64,000 nt of DNA from contig CP016211.1 of assembly GCA_001931535.1 (NCBI GenBank), positions 2,012,501-2,076,500 on the forward strand. The letters run 5' to 3'. The notes beneath the pieces were generated by a model. The model was not told the DNA's origin, made no database searches, and saw only the letters and a list, made by a program, of their open reading frames with translations. Both the position numbers and the translations under genes were made by a program. This document shows, in pieces, positions 19,495-28,646 of this stretch. How positions within the stretch are numbered: position 1 is the first letter of the stretch; each line of letters opens with the position of its first letter. The DNA is from Minicystis rosea (lineage in GTDB: Bacteria > Myxococcota_A > Polyangia > Polyangiales > Polyangiaceae).

Positions 19495-20489
19495 TCAAGA
19501 CCGATGCAGATTGGCCACGATCCGGGCCCCATCCACATCGAACCTGAACCGCAATTGCCGGAGACCACGCGCGGTCATCGCATCGATGAGCCGTCGTTTG
19601 TCCGCCGGCCTTGCATAGAACATGAAGAAGCCGCCGCCGCCTGCGCCCATGAGCTTGCCGCCGAGGGCGCCGGCGGAGCGGGCGGCTTCGTAGTGCTCGT
19701 CGAGGACGCTGTCGGTCATCTTGGAGGCGAGCTTGCGCTTGCGGGTCCAGTGGTGGTGGAGGAGCTCGCCGTAGCGATCGACGTCGCCGTCGACGAGGAG
19801 ACGGTAGACTTCGTGGCCGATCTCTTTGATGGCGTGCATGCGCTCGATGACTTCGGGCTCGAGCTCGCGGAGGCGCTGGCCTTGCTCGGAGAGGACGACG
19901 CTGGCGGGGCGCTCGATGCCGCTCCAGAAGATGACGAGGTTGGTCTCGAGCTCGTCGAGGACGTCGTCGCGCACGGGACGGGCTCGACGTCGACGTGGCC
20001 GTCGGGGTGGAAGGTGAAGGCCGTGACGCTGCCGAAGGCGGAGATGTATTGGTCCTGCTTGCCGATGGGCTCGCCGAGGCGGACCATCTCGATCTCGCTG
20101 GCTTCCTCGGCGAGCTGACGGGAAGAGACGAACTCGCGCTTGTAGGTGTGGAGCGCGTTGAGGAGGGCGACCGTGAAGGAGCTGGAGGAGCCGAGGCCGC
20201 TGTTGGCGGGGAGATCGGCGACGCTGGTGAGCTCGATGGAATGATCGATCTTCGTCATCCGCAGCGCTTCGCGGAAGATGCGATGCTCGATGAGATCGAC
20301 CGAGGGCACGATCTCCGTCTTCGAGTAGGCGAGGCGGATGTCGCGGTGGAAGCGCTTGTTGGCGGTGACGTAGATGTACTTGTCGATGGCCGCCGAGACG
20401 AGGTAACCGCCGAAGCGATCGGCGTACGCGGGGAGGTCGGTGCCTCCGCCGCCGAGAGAGAAACGGACGGGCGCGCGGGAGACGATCAT
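19495..20489 (-). CDS. hddA: GHMP-family heptose kinase (frameshifted)
   Basis: GHMP-superfamily sugar kinase resembling D-glycero-D-manno-heptose 7-phosphate kinase (HddA), about 331 residues if one base is restored. The N-terminus has the R-A-P-x-R-x-S-x-G-G-G-G-T-D-L-P sugar-site motif; LPANSGLGSSSSF is the GHMP phosphate-binding loop. The C-terminal motif GGKLMGAGGGGFFMFY is present but in another frame. The shift occurs near the GGG at 19975-19977: the first frame reads VDVEPVP then becomes nonsense, the second resumes at VRDDVLDELE. HddA makes heptose 1,7-bisphosphate on the way to GDP-heptose. Its start overlaps the upstream nucleotidyltransferase stop (ATGA), so it is the last gene of a coupled operon. 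Confidence 0.85.
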
Positions 20490-21214
20490 CGGTGCTCTTC
20501 CGTGGTGGCTTGGAGATGTGCCGACAGGTCGGCGAGGCCTTCGGGGGATCCGATCTCGAAGAAACGTTGGGTCGCGACGTGCGCGCGGAGGCGGCCTTTC
20601 GCGGCGAGGGATCGCTGCACGGCCGAGAGATCGTGCGGCTCGTCCGCCGCGAGCGCGGCGATGACCTCGCGGCGGAGCGCGGTGGCGCCGTAGTCGATGT
20701 GATCGAGCGCAGGATCGCGGGGGGCGTCGCGCGGGCGCTTCTCGTAGCGGGCCACCACGTCGCCGTCGACGGCGGTGTTGGAGCGATCGAGTGTGTCGTC
20801 GTTCTTGAAGACGGCCATGGTCCCGAGCGCTTCGGGGTGAGCGCGGAGATCGACGAGCGGCGCGCGGTAGTCGAAGGGAAGGTACGAGTCGCCGTACGTC
20901 ACGAGGAACGTGTCCGCGAGGTGCGGGAGCGCGCGGCGGAGCGCGCCGGCCGTGCCCAAGAGGCGGTCGCCGTCCTCCACGTAGGTGAGGCGCACGCCGT
21001 GGGCGCTGCCATCACCGAGCGCGGCGCGCACCTCGGCGCCGAGGTGACCGATGCAGAGGATCACGTCGTCGAGCCCGCACGACGCGAGGCGCTCGAGCAG
21101 CCAGGCGGCGAAGGTGCGGCCGGCGACGGGCAGGAGGATCTTGGGGACGCGCTCCGTGCGCGGCAGCATGCGCGTGCCCAAGCCGCCGGCGAGGATGACG
21201 ACCTGCTCAGGCAT
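20486..21214 (-). CDS. hddC: sugar-1-phosphate nucleotidyltransferase (HddC-like)
   Basis: A 242-residue nucleotidyltransferase of the Rossmann-like GT-A/NTP_transferase fold. The N-terminal AGGLGTRMLPRTERVPKILLPVAGR motif binds nucleotide and magnesium; VTYGDSYLPFDY carries the metal-binding Asp. Length and the neighbouring heptose kinase suggest D-glycero-alpha-D-manno-heptose 1-phosphate guanylyltransferase, but the nucleotide and sugar are inferred from context; a mannose- or glucose-1-P role is possible. The start at 21214 overlaps the epimerase stop by eight bases, and its own stop overlaps the kinase start, showing translational coupling. Confidence 0.85.
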   Translation of the reverse strand: MPEQVVILAGGLGTRMLPRTERVPKILLPVAGRTFAAWLLERLASCGLDDVILCIGHLGAEVRAALGDGSAHGVRLTYVEDGDRLLGTAGALRRALPHLADTFLVTYGDSYLPFDYRAPLVDLRAHPEALGTMAVFKNDDTLDRSNTAVDGDVVARYEKRPRDAPRDPALDHIDYGATALRREVIAALAADEPHDLSAVQRSLAAKGRLRAHVATQRFFEIGSPEGLADLSAHLQATTEEHR

Positions 21215-22169
21215 GGCCGCGGGGATCGTGATCGGGGAAGACCTCGCGCGCGAGCGCCTCGATGGCGCGCTGCACGGCTTGATCGCTGGTGAGGCTGACG
21301 CGGTAGCCGAGGGCCGCGAGCTTGCTCGGATCCATGCGCGAGCGCGGGACGTCGCCGGGCCAGCCACGATCGCCGCCGGTGTAACGGATGCTCGCGCCGG
21401 GGTAGGGCGACGCGGCCACGCACATCTCCGCGATGCGGGCCACGCTGGTGTGATCGGGCGGCGCGAGGTTCGAGATGTCGAGCTTGCCGCGCGCGTGATC
21501 GAGGCCGAAGAGCATGCCGTCGACGCAGTCGGTGACGAAGAGATAAGGCTTCGATTGCCGGCCGTCGCCGAGGACCTCGAGCTCCGTCTTCTTGTCGCGG
21601 AGCTTCTTCAAGAAATCGAGGGCCGCGCCGTGCGTGCCGCGCGGGCCGACCACGTTGCCGAAGCGGTAGATGCGCGCCTCGAGGCCGAAGCACTCGACGA
21701 AGGCGGCGATGAGGGCTTCGCCGGCGAACTTGCTGGCGCCGTAGAGCGAGATGGGGAGCGCGCCGAGATCGCCTTCCGCGCAGGTCTTCTCGGTGTCGCC
21801 GTAGACGGTGCCCGACGACGAGAAGATGAGCTTCGGGACGCCCGCGCGGCGCATCGCTTCGAGGACGTTGTACGTGGCGATGGTGCCCTGCTCGAGATCG
21901 AGGCGCGTGCGCTCGAGGCCCCAGCGCGCTTCGGGGTTCGCGGCCAGGTGCACCACGAGATCGTGGCCGCGCACGGCGTCCGCGAGCCGCTCCAGGTCGA
22001 GCGCGTCGGCTTCGATGAGCGTGGCGCGGCCGCTCTCGAGGTGTCCCGCAACGAAGGCGCGCTTGCCCACGGAGAGGTTGTCGTAGATGGTCACGGGACC
22101 GCGCTCCACGAGGCGGTCGACCATGTGGCTGCCGATGAAGCCGGCGCCGCCGACGACGAACGAACGCAT
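21207..22169 (-). CDS. NAD-dependent sugar-nucleotide epimerase/dehydratase
   Basis: A 320-residue extended SDR enzyme. The N-terminus has the Rossmann motif GGAGFIGSH; the catalytic site is Ser in FSSSGTVYGDTE with Tyr-x-x-x-Lys in LYGASKFAGE; YRFGNVVGPRG is the substrate-loop signature of UDP/GDP-sugar 4-epimerases and dehydratases. It would interconvert or deoxygenate the nucleotide sugar made by the downstream genes. Its start overlaps the methyltransferase stop by one base (TGATG), and it overlaps the nucleotidyltransferase start. Exact substrate cannot be read from sequence. Confidence 0.9.
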   Translation of the reverse strand: MRSFVVGGAGFIGSHMVDRLVERGPVTIYDNLSVGKRAFVAGHLESGRATLIEADALDLERLADAVRGHDLVVHLAANPEARWGLERTRLDLEQGTIATYNVLEAMRRAGVPKLIFSSSGTVYGDTEKTCAEGDLGALPISLYGASKFAGEALIAAFVECFGLEARIYRFGNVVGPRGTHGAALDFLKKLRDKKTELEVLGDGRQSKPYLFVTDCVDGMLFGLDHARGKLDISNLAPPDHTSVARIAEMCVAASPYPGASIRYTGGDRGWPGDVPRSRMDPSKLAALGYRVSLTSDQAVQRAIEALAREVFPDHDPRGHA

Positions 22170-22834
22170 CAAGCCTGTCCTTCCGCGGTGCCGGCGCGCT
22201 CGATCCGCGCCGCAAATTGAAGCTCGTCCCGGGTCACGATCCGGAACGGGTAGTCGTGGATCTGGAGCGGCCACGTGAGCTTCGCGAAGCGGCCGCCGCA
22301 GGCGCTCACCATCTCCACCCATTCACCGGGTGTCCAATACGTGCCGCGCACGTGCACGCCGGTCGGCTCGTTTCCGAATTGATCCATCCAGAGCAGGATC
22401 CTCTCGGAGACGGGCCCGAAGCGGAAGTGATCCTTGATGGCCACGATGTCGGCGACGCGCAGCGCTTCGCGGAGGACGGCGCGCGGGTCCTCGCAGTGAT
22501 GGAGGACGTCCGAGATCACCACCGCGTCGAAGGATCGATCGGGGAAGGGAAGGTGGGTGCCGTCGTACGAGGTCACGTCGATCGCGACCTCCGCGCGGAC
22601 CTTGATGTCGACGCCCGCGACGCGATCGGCGCCGACGGCCTCGGCGATCTTGCGGGCCACGGTGCCGTCGCCGCAGCCGACGTCGAGGACCGAGCGGGCC
22701 GCGCCGATCTGATTGGCGAGCGCGCGGGCGACGCGATCCACGCGCGGCAGATGCACGCGCCGGTGGTGCACGGCGAAGATGGCGCCGCGCACGCGGTCCG
22801 CGAGGGGCGAGGGGGCGCGCTCGTCGGGTTCCAT
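22169..22834 (-). CDS. class I SAM-dependent methyltransferase
   Basis: A 221-residue methyltransferase with motif I VLDVGCGDGTVARKIA, the acidic loop VAGVDIKVR, and the post-motif FDAVVISDVLHHCEDP typical of Methyltransf_11/25 enzymes. It opens the four-gene sugar operon and is coupled to the epimerase, so methylation of a sugar or of a lipid-linked intermediate is a reasonable guess; similar proteins also occur as helper genes in polysaccharide clusters. The promoter should lie in the 275 bases upstream. Confidence 0.85.
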   Translation of the reverse strand: MEPDERAPSPLADRVRGAIFAVHHRRVHLPRVDRVARALANQIGAARSVLDVGCGDGTVARKIAEAVGADRVAGVDIKVRAEVAIDVTSYDGTHLPFPDRSFDAVVISDVLHHCEDPRAVLREALRVADIVAIKDHFRFGPVSERILLWMDQFGNEPTGVHVRGTYWTPGEWVEMVSACGGRFAKLTWPLQIHDYPFRIVTRDELQFAARIERAGTAEGQA

Positions 22835-23109
22835 GGCCCGGAGCTTCTAGTCCACGTGCCCGGAGGGCGCTGTAGCAATTTGGGGAGCCCCCGGATCGCG
22901 CGCGCGAAAGGCTTGGAGGACGCGGAAGTCTCGGTCGCGGCGGGGACCGCGTCGCCTGCGATCCCACGGAGACCGAGCGGGCGCGGGCTGGCCTTCGCGG
23001 AGAGCTCCGGAGAGGGCGGGGATTTGTGGCTTCGTGCGCAATTCCGCGCCTCGGCGCGCCCACGTGGGTTGGCGTTTCTCCAGCCGGACGTGCCTGCGCG
23101 CGCGGATCG

Positions 23110-23823
23110 TCAAACGATGCGGTGGCCGCCGTCGACGTGAAGCACTTCGCCGGTGGTGAAGCCGTTCTCGATCAAGAACATCACCGCATGGGCGATGTCC
23201 TCGGGGCGCCCGACGCGCCCGACCAAGAGCCGCGCGGCGGCCGCGTTCAAGCGTGCGTCCTTGTCGGGCCCGGCGAACGCATCCCAGAACGGCGTGTCCA
23301 CCCACCCCGGCGAGATCACGTTCACGCGGATCGGCGCGAGCTCGATCGCGAGCGCGCGGCAAAGCCCGGCGAGGCCCGCGTTCACCGTGGCGACCATCGC
23401 GCCGTTGCGGGTCGGCCGGTCCGCAGCGACACCGGCCGTGAGCGTGATGGATCCACCTTCGCGCATGCGCGGCGCCGCATGCTTCGCGATGAGGAGCGGC
23501 CCGAGGATCTTCGTCTCGACCACGCGCCGGGCCGCCGCGAGATCGAACGAGGCGACGGGCTGATAACGAAGATCGGCGGCCGTGACGACCACGTGATCGA
23601 CGTGGGGCTCCGAAGCGAAGAGGCGCTCGACATCCTCCTCGCGGGCCATGTCGATGGCCACGGTGCGCGCACCGCCGATCTCGCGTGCCGCGGCTTCGAG
23701 CTTCTTCTCGTCGCGCGCGGCCAGCACGACCTCGGCGCCGCGCGCCCGCGCGGCCCGTGCCACCCCGAGCCCGATGCCCGAGCTCCCTCCGACGACGATG
23801 ATGGTTCGTTGATCGAGATCCAT
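23110..23823 (-). CDS. SDR-family protein lacking the usual YxxxK pair
   Basis: A 237-residue short-chain dehydrogenase-like protein. The NAD(P) motif VVGGSSGIGLG and the cofactor-end motif LAPIRVNVISPGWVDTP are intact, and it ends in the normal HVDGG. The catalytic Tyr-x-x-x-Lys is replaced: the aligned stretch reads MVATVNAGL, and the preceding Ser region reads ITLTAG. A known SDR subgroup shares this change and its activity is unclear. The start at 23823 has an AAGGA site. It is divergent from a LysR gene 98 bases away, the classic arrangement for a regulator controlling its neighbour. Confidence 0.85.
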   Translation of the reverse strand: MDLDQRTIIVVGGSSGIGLGVARAARARGAEVVLAARDEKKLEAAAREIGGARTVAIDMAREEDVERLFASEPHVDHVVVTAADLRYQPVASFDLAAARRVVETKILGPLLIAKHAAPRMREGGSITLTAGVAADRPTRNGAMVATVNAGLAGLCRALAIELAPIRVNVISPGWVDTPFWDAFAGPDKDARLNAAAARLLVGRVGRPEDIAHAVMFLIENGFTTGEVLHVDGGHRIV

Positions 23824-23921
23824 GACGAGTCCTTTCCGCGCGACGGCGCGTGGGGATTTCGTATGTGTCTGTGCCATCGCCGACAACGATCGGTCGTGGT
23901 ATCCATCATCCCGTTTTCGGC

Positions 23922-24791
23922 ATGATCGACATCGGCGACCTCCCTCTGTTCGTGGCCGTGGCGCGGGCTTCGAGCTTCGTCGAAGCGGCGCGCCGCACGG
24001 GGACTCCGACGACGACGGTGAGCCGCGCGGTGGCTCGCCTCGAAGAGGCGCTCGGCGTGCGCCTCTTTCAGCGCACCTCGCGGCACGTGTCGTTGACGGC
24101 CGATGGAGAGCGCCTGCTCGCCCGCGTGGGGCCGCTCGCGGAGGAGCTCGGCTCGGTCCTCGACGAGGTCAAAGAGGGCAGCATCGGTCTCTCGGGGCGG
24201 CTGCGGGTGACCGCGCCGGTCCTCACGGGATCGGGCCGCGTCGCGCGGGCGCTGGCGTCGTTCGCGGCGATGCACCCTCGCCTCGAGATCGAGCTCCACC
24301 TCAGCAACGCCGTCGTCGATCTCGTGGCGCAGGGCTTCGACTTGGGCCTCCGCGCCGGGCCGATCGCGTCGTCGGGGCTCTTCGCGCGGCGGCTCTGGTC
24401 GGTGCCGTTCGCGCTCGGCGCGTCGCGCGCATTCGTCGAGCGCGAGCTCGGCGGCCGCGCGCTGGTGACGACCGAACAGCTCACGTCGTTGCCCGCGGTG
24501 ACGACGCGCACGTCGGTGCGGTTTCGCAGCGACACCGGCGAGATCTCGACCATCCGCCTGCGCCCGCGCTTTCGCGTCAACGATCCGCGCGTCGCCGTCG
24601 ACACCGCCGCGCGCGGCGTCGGCCTCGTGTGCGCGCCGCGCGAAGCCGTCCTCGCCGCCGGCCTCGTCGAGCTCGCGACGCCGCTGGGCCCGCCGGAGCC
24701 GCGCTCGATCTACGCGGTGTTCCCTTCGCGAAACCTCCCGAAGCGCGTGCGCGCCGCCATCGATTGGATCGCCCTCGATCGGGGTGGTTGA
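23922..24791 (+). CDS. LysR-family transcriptional regulator
   Basis: A 289-residue LysR-type regulator: N-terminal helix-turn-helix (SFVEAARRTGTPTTTVSRAVARLEEALG) and the RLFQRTSRHVSLT wing, then the ligand-binding domain of the CrgA-like PBP2 group. The start at 23922 matches family starts (I-G-D-L-P-L-F-V-A-V). It lies divergently from the SDR gene across 98 bases, where a shared operator is expected; I could not settle on one T-N11-A site by eye. The inducer is unknown but may be a substrate or product related to the SDR. Confidence 0.9.
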   Translation: MIDIGDLPLFVAVARASSFVEAARRTGTPTTTVSRAVARLEEALGVRLFQRTSRHVSLTADGERLLARVGPLAEELGSVLDEVKEGSIGLSGRLRVTAPVLTGSGRVARALASFAAMHPRLEIELHLSNAVVDLVAQGFDLGLRAGPIASSGLFARRLWSVPFALGASRAFVERELGGRALVTTEQLTSLPAVTTRTSVRFRSDTGEISTIRLRPRFRVNDPRVAVDTAARGVGLVCAPREAVLAAGLVELATPLGPPEPRSIYAVFPSRNLPKRVRAAIDWIALDRGG

Positions 24792-24816
24792 TCCTCTCTT
24801 CGGCGGCGCGCCGGGG

Positions 24817-25944
24817 TCATCGCGCTGCGTTCGGCGGAACGGCGAAGCGCTGGTAGAGCCGATCGAACGAGAAGGCCACGTTGGCGAAGATCATCGCGTC
24901 GGGGCTGTAGAAGACGCTGTATCGCTTTCCGGTGGCGCTGAGCCCCGTCGTCGCGTTCGCATAACCGAAGGTGACCGCCAGCTCGGGAAGGAACGCATAA
25001 GCGAGGTCCACGTCGAAACGCGTCCCGGGGATGAGGGACATGGATGCCGGCAGGACGTGGACGCAGCCGGTCGGGGTCTGGATGCACGTCGTCGGGCTCC
25101 GTCCTTTGAACGGCTGATCGAGCCCGAGCTCCGCGCGCAGCTCGAGGCCGCGATAGAGCGGCAAGAGCAGCTCGATGGTGTGCCCGAGCCGATTGGCCAA
25201 AAGGCTCGCCGACACCAAGGGGCTGTCCACCGTCGCCTGTTTGGCGAAGACGTGGGTCCAACGCTCGCTCAGCGTGATGAAGAGATGGCTGAGCGAGGGC
25301 GCCTCGCTCCCGAAGAGCTTGAGCTGCTGCCGCACGCCGAGCCCGACGGTCGTCTCCGCGTAGAGGCCGTAACCGCGGCTCCGTCGCGACACGGGCAAGC
25401 CGACGGCGCCCGTCGGGATGATCCACGTGCGGTAATCGCCGCGCCCGAGGAGCGTCGGATCCCGCATCGACGCCGGCCCCGGATACGCCGTGCCCTCGCC
25501 CACGACGAAAGGGAGCCCCGCATACGTGAGCTGTATCGGGATGTCGTCGCCATCGACGTTGGTTTGCTTCGTGGTGCTGTCGGTCTCCCCGAAAAGCAGG
25601 CTCATCCCTATCCGGGTCGAGATCCGGATCTGATGACGTGGATGCCAAAAGACGAAATAACCCGGCGTGACGGCGAACGAGATACGATATTGCGCGGCGT
25701 CCGCGCTTTCATAGCCCCCGCCGAGTCGGCTCAAAGGAAGCTCGTTGTTCCAAACGAGGTTCGTGCCGGCCCATCCGATGGGCCGCGGCTCCGGCGCCGG
25801 TACGGGCGATGGCAATGGCGGGCTTGCCGGTGTCGCGGCCGGAGCCGCATTGGATTCGCCGGGCGACGGCGAATCGGCGAGCGCCGGGCGCGAGGCGAGG
25901 GCAATCGCCATCGCGCCGGCGAGGGTGAGAGGGAAACGCGTCAT
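24817..25944 (-). CDS. outer-membrane-like protein
   Basis: A 375-residue exported protein: signal peptide (cleavage near RPALADS), a Pro/Ala-rich linker, then a Tyr/Phe/Gly-rich domain with amphipathic strand patterns such as YRISFAVTPGYFVFWH, GYGLYAETTVGLGVRQQ and LAVTFGYANATTGL, ending with IFANVAFSFDRLYQRF. This suggests a beta-barrel of the outer membrane. It begins 44 bases after the sulfatase-fold gene on the same strand and may share its message. No family recognised. The start at 25944 begins the signal peptide. Confidence 0.7.
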   Translation of the reverse strand: MTRFPLTLAGAMAIALASRPALADSPSPGESNAAPAATPASPPLPSPVPAPEPRPIGWAGTNLVWNNELPLSRLGGGYESADAAQYRISFAVTPGYFVFWHPRHQIRISTRIGMSLLFGETDSTTKQTNVDGDDIPIQLTYAGLPFVVGEGTAYPGPASMRDPTLLGRGDYRTWIIPTGAVGLPVSRRSRGYGLYAETTVGLGVRQQLKLFGSEAPSLSHLFITLSERWTHVFAKQATVDSPLVSASLLANRLGHTIELLLPLYRGLELRAELGLDQPFKGRSPTTCIQTPTGCVHVLPASMSLIPGTRFDVDLAYAFLPELAVTFGYANATTGLSATGKRYSVFYSPDAMIFANVAFSFDRLYQRFAVPPNAAR

Positions 25945-25988
25945 TCGCGGACAATGCAAGCGAACGACGTGCTTTTGCAAGCAGGCTC

Positions 25989-27371
25989 TCAGCAGCGCTT
26001 GTGCGCGCCCTTACCCTTCAGCTTCTCCGTGTGCTTCGGGCAGCGATCCTTGATGTTCTTGACGGTGTCCTTGTATCGCTGCTTCATCTCTTCGAAGGCG
26101 GCCTTCTGCTCCTTCTTGATGTCCTTCGTCTCGCCGGGATCTTGGGCGATGTCGAAGAACTCGAAGGTCAGGTCGTCGCCCCAGGCGATGATCTTGTAAG
26201 GCATGTGGATGAGCGCGCGGCGGCGATCGTTGTCGCTGGTGCGCGGGAGATCGACGATGACGTCGCGCGCCTCGGGATCCTTGCCATAGAGCTCGGGGAC
26301 GAGGCTCTTGCCGGCGAAGGAGGGCTCGGCGGGCGTGCCGGTGAGCTCCAGAATGGTGGGCGCGAGATCGACGGCGCTGCGGGGCAGGTCGATGCGGCGC
26401 GGGGTGATGCCGGGCGCGTAGACGAGGAGGGGCACGCGCACCAGCATCTCGTAGAGCTCGAAGCCGTGGCGCCACATCTTGTGCTCTTTGAAGGCCTCGC
26501 CGTGATCGCTCGAGACGATGATGGCCGTGTCCTTCCCCCACGGCTGCGCGGCCACGAACTCGAGCAGCTTGCCCACGTGTTGATCGGTGAAGGTCACCTC
26601 GGCGTCGTATTTGTCGCGCGCCGTCTTGCCATAAGGACCGATGCCCGCATGCGCCATGTATTCGTCGTGCGGGTCCATGAGGTGGAACCAGGCGAAGAAG
26701 GTCTTGTCGGTGTTGGCCTTGTTCGCGAGGATCTTTTGCGCGAGCTCGACGTGCTGCGGAGAGGTGATGTTCTCGTCCGTCTTGTTGTTGGCGGTGATGC
26801 CTTTGACGATGTCGTAGACGTCGAAGCCTTGGTGGAAGCCGGCGTGCTGCTTGTCGAAATAGAAGTGCGCGTGGCCTGCCAGCGTGCGCACGCCGGCCTT
26901 CTGCAGCAGCTCGGGGAAGAAGAGCACGGTGTCGGGATAGCTGGAGAAGAAGTAGCCGCTGCGCTCCATCTCGCCCGGATATCGGCTGCCGAGGAAGCCG
27001 GCCACGCTCATGGCCGTGTACGAAGAGACCGAATAAGCGTGGGTGTAATTGACGGCCTTCTTGGCAAAGGCGGTGAGGTTGGGGGCGATGTCGCGCTCGT
27101 ATCCATTCCACGGCATGTCGGCGCGCAGGCTGTCGATGGTGAGGAGAAGCACGTTGAGCTTCCCCGGCGGGCCGGAAGCGGGCGCAGGCGCGGCCGGAGC
27201 GGCGCTGGCCGTCGCCGTGGCGGTTGCCGTGGGCGCGGGCTCGGCGGAGGCCGTCGGCGCCGCGGTCGGTGCGGGCGGCGGAGGCGGCGTCGCGGCAGGG
27301 TGATCGGCGTCGCCGCCGCACGCGGCGAGGGCGAGGACACAAAGGAGCGAGGAGGAGAGGACCGGACGCAT
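25989..27371 (-). CDS. sulfatase-fold lipoprotein with Thr at the nucleophile position
   Basis: A 460-residue lipoprotein (lipobox LAAC, Cys18) with a Pro/Ala/Thr linker, then an alkaline-phosphatase-superfamily sulfatase domain. Visible features are LLTIDSLRADMPW (metal-binding Asp80), SSYTAMSVAGFLGSRYP where the usual Cys or Ser that becomes formylglycine is Thr119, a DPHDEY block, and VSSDHGEAF (metal-binding Asp-His). Thr as nucleophile is known in phosphoethanolamine transferases and LtaS, so it may hydrolyse or transfer phosphate or phospho-groups rather than sulfate. The C-terminal 100 residues match the sulfatase small domain (YKIIAWGDD, FFDIAQDPGE). Periplasmic or outer-membrane location. 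Confidence 0.88.
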   Translation of the reverse strand: MRPVLSSSLLCVLALAACGGDADHPAATPPPPPAPTAAPTASAEPAPTATATATASAAPAAPAPASGPPGKLNVLLLTIDSLRADMPWNGYERDIAPNLTAFAKKAVNYTHAYSVSSYTAMSVAGFLGSRYPGEMERSGYFFSSYPDTVLFFPELLQKAGVRTLAGHAHFYFDKQHAGFHQGFDVYDIVKGITANNKTDENITSPQHVELAQKILANKANTDKTFFAWFHLMDPHDEYMAHAGIGPYGKTARDKYDAEVTFTDQHVGKLLEFVAAQPWGKDTAIIVSSDHGEAFKEHKMWRHGFELYEMLVRVPLLVYAPGITPRRIDLPRSAVDLAPTILELTGTPAEPSFAGKSLVPELYGKDPEARDVIVDLPRTSDNDRRRALIHMPYKIIAWGDDLTFEFFDIAQDPGETKDIKKEQKAAFEEMKQRYKDTVKNIKDRCPKHTEKLKGKGAHKRC

Positions 27372-27532
27372 CGGGGCGCTTTTACCTCCGATCGCGGCTT
27401 ATGGTTGCGAAAACATCATCTTCCGCGTCGCCGTCGCTGGGCGAGGTCCCTCACCGCTGCGGCTGTCTCCCGAAGCGCGATGCTCTTCCTTGTCATCGCA
27501 GGGCGAGTGGCCTGTATGCTCTCTCGGCTGCC

Positions 27533-28621
27533 ATGTCCGTCGAGCCGCCCCGCAAGCCTCCGCCCTTGCCGCCGCGCGCACGCGCCGGCGGCGCGCCTCC
27601 GCCGCCTGCGCTCGCCGTCCGGCGCGTCGATCCCGCGCTCGTCCCCAGGCACGGGGAGAACGTCAGCCAGGCCATCAAGGATCAAATCTGCGAGATGGCG
27701 CTCGGCCTGCTCGAAGAGCAGGTCCAGGCGCGCATCGTCCATTACCGCGCCGACTTGCAGACGAACCCCGAGCTCGACGCCATCACCGCGGAGGTGGTGG
27801 CCTCGCTCAAAGAGATCCAGGCCAGCGCCGGGCACGGCACCGCGGCCTCGCGCGATGCCATCCGCGACGCGCATCAGAAGCTCCTGCGCGGTCACTTGGA
27901 GCGGGTGTTCCGGCCGGGGACGCCGAGCCTCTTGGTGGAGCGGCGGCTCAAGGAGATCACGAAGAAGCTGGCCCGCCTCTTCTTCCAGTCCGAGCTGCAC
28001 GAGAAGACGCGCGGCGCCGACGGGGCGACGAAGGTCATCCAGCACGGCGAGCAAGCGATTTACTACCTGCTCGCGCGTTACAAGAATCGCCTCGAGAACG
28101 AGCTCGGCGGCTTCGACTACGCCGACGACGACGTGAAGGAGCGCGCCTTCGATCTGCTCGCGCAGGTCGGCAAGGAGATGCAGGACGCCTTCCTCGCGCG
28201 CCGCTCGAGCGAGCTCAAGCGCATCGTGCGCGTCTTCCAGGAGGTCTTGGTCGAGTTCTTCGGCAGGCACCTCGCCGCCGCCGTGCCGCAGCTCTCCGAA
28301 GAGGTGGTGGTGCAGGCCGCGAGCTTCGAGGGGCGCGCGTACTCGTACAAGATCGCGACCGAGGCCTTCCCTCGGTTCCGCACCGCGTTCGAGCGACGGC
28401 TCATGGTGCGGCTCGTGGGCTGGAGCGAGGATCAGCTCATCGCGCGTTTGGCCGACACCGCCGGTCCCGCGCGCCCGGAGACGGTCCTCTTCGTCACCGA
28501 TCCCCGCGTCTTCAGCATGATCGTCGGCGAGATCAGCGAAGGGCTCTACGAGTTTCTCTGCAACGAGGGGTTCCTCGATCTGCCGACCGACTGGCGGCAG
28601 GCCACGTCACAAGCGACGTAG
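27533..28621 (+). CDS. uncharacterised helical cytoplasmic protein
   Basis: A 362-residue protein with a Pro/Arg-rich N-terminal 30 residues, then an almost all-helical body rich in Glu, Arg, Leu and Ala without Cys clusters or membrane segments. Charged helices (KLARLFFQSELHEKTRG, EMQDAFLARRSSELKRIVR) suggest a soluble scaffold or regulator. No catalytic motif can be seen. The start at 27533 begins the conserved-looking N-terminus; the longer upstream frame is antisense to the sulfatase gene. It is followed by a strong hairpin. Confidence 0.7.
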   Translation: MSVEPPRKPPPLPPRARAGGAPPPPALAVRRVDPALVPRHGENVSQAIKDQICEMALGLLEEQVQARIVHYRADLQTNPELDAITAEVVASLKEIQASAGHGTAASRDAIRDAHQKLLRGHLERVFRPGTPSLLVERRLKEITKKLARLFFQSELHEKTRGADGATKVIQHGEQAIYYLLARYKNRLENELGGFDYADDDVKERAFDLLAQVGKEMQDAFLARRSSELKRIVRVFQEVLVEFFGRHLAAAVPQLSEEVVVQAASFEGRAYSYKIATEAFPRFRTAFERRLMVRLVGWSEDQLIARLADTAGPARPETVLFVTDPRVFSMIVGEISEGLYEFLCNEGFLDLPTDWRQATSQAT

Positions 28622-28646
28622 CGCTTCGACGCGTGTCATCGGCTCG

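Noticed and set aside
26001..28136. 711-residue plus-strand frame opposite the sulfatase-fold gene
   Set aside because: It covers two real genes, one of them antisense; composition is Arg/Gly/Val-rich without any domain.
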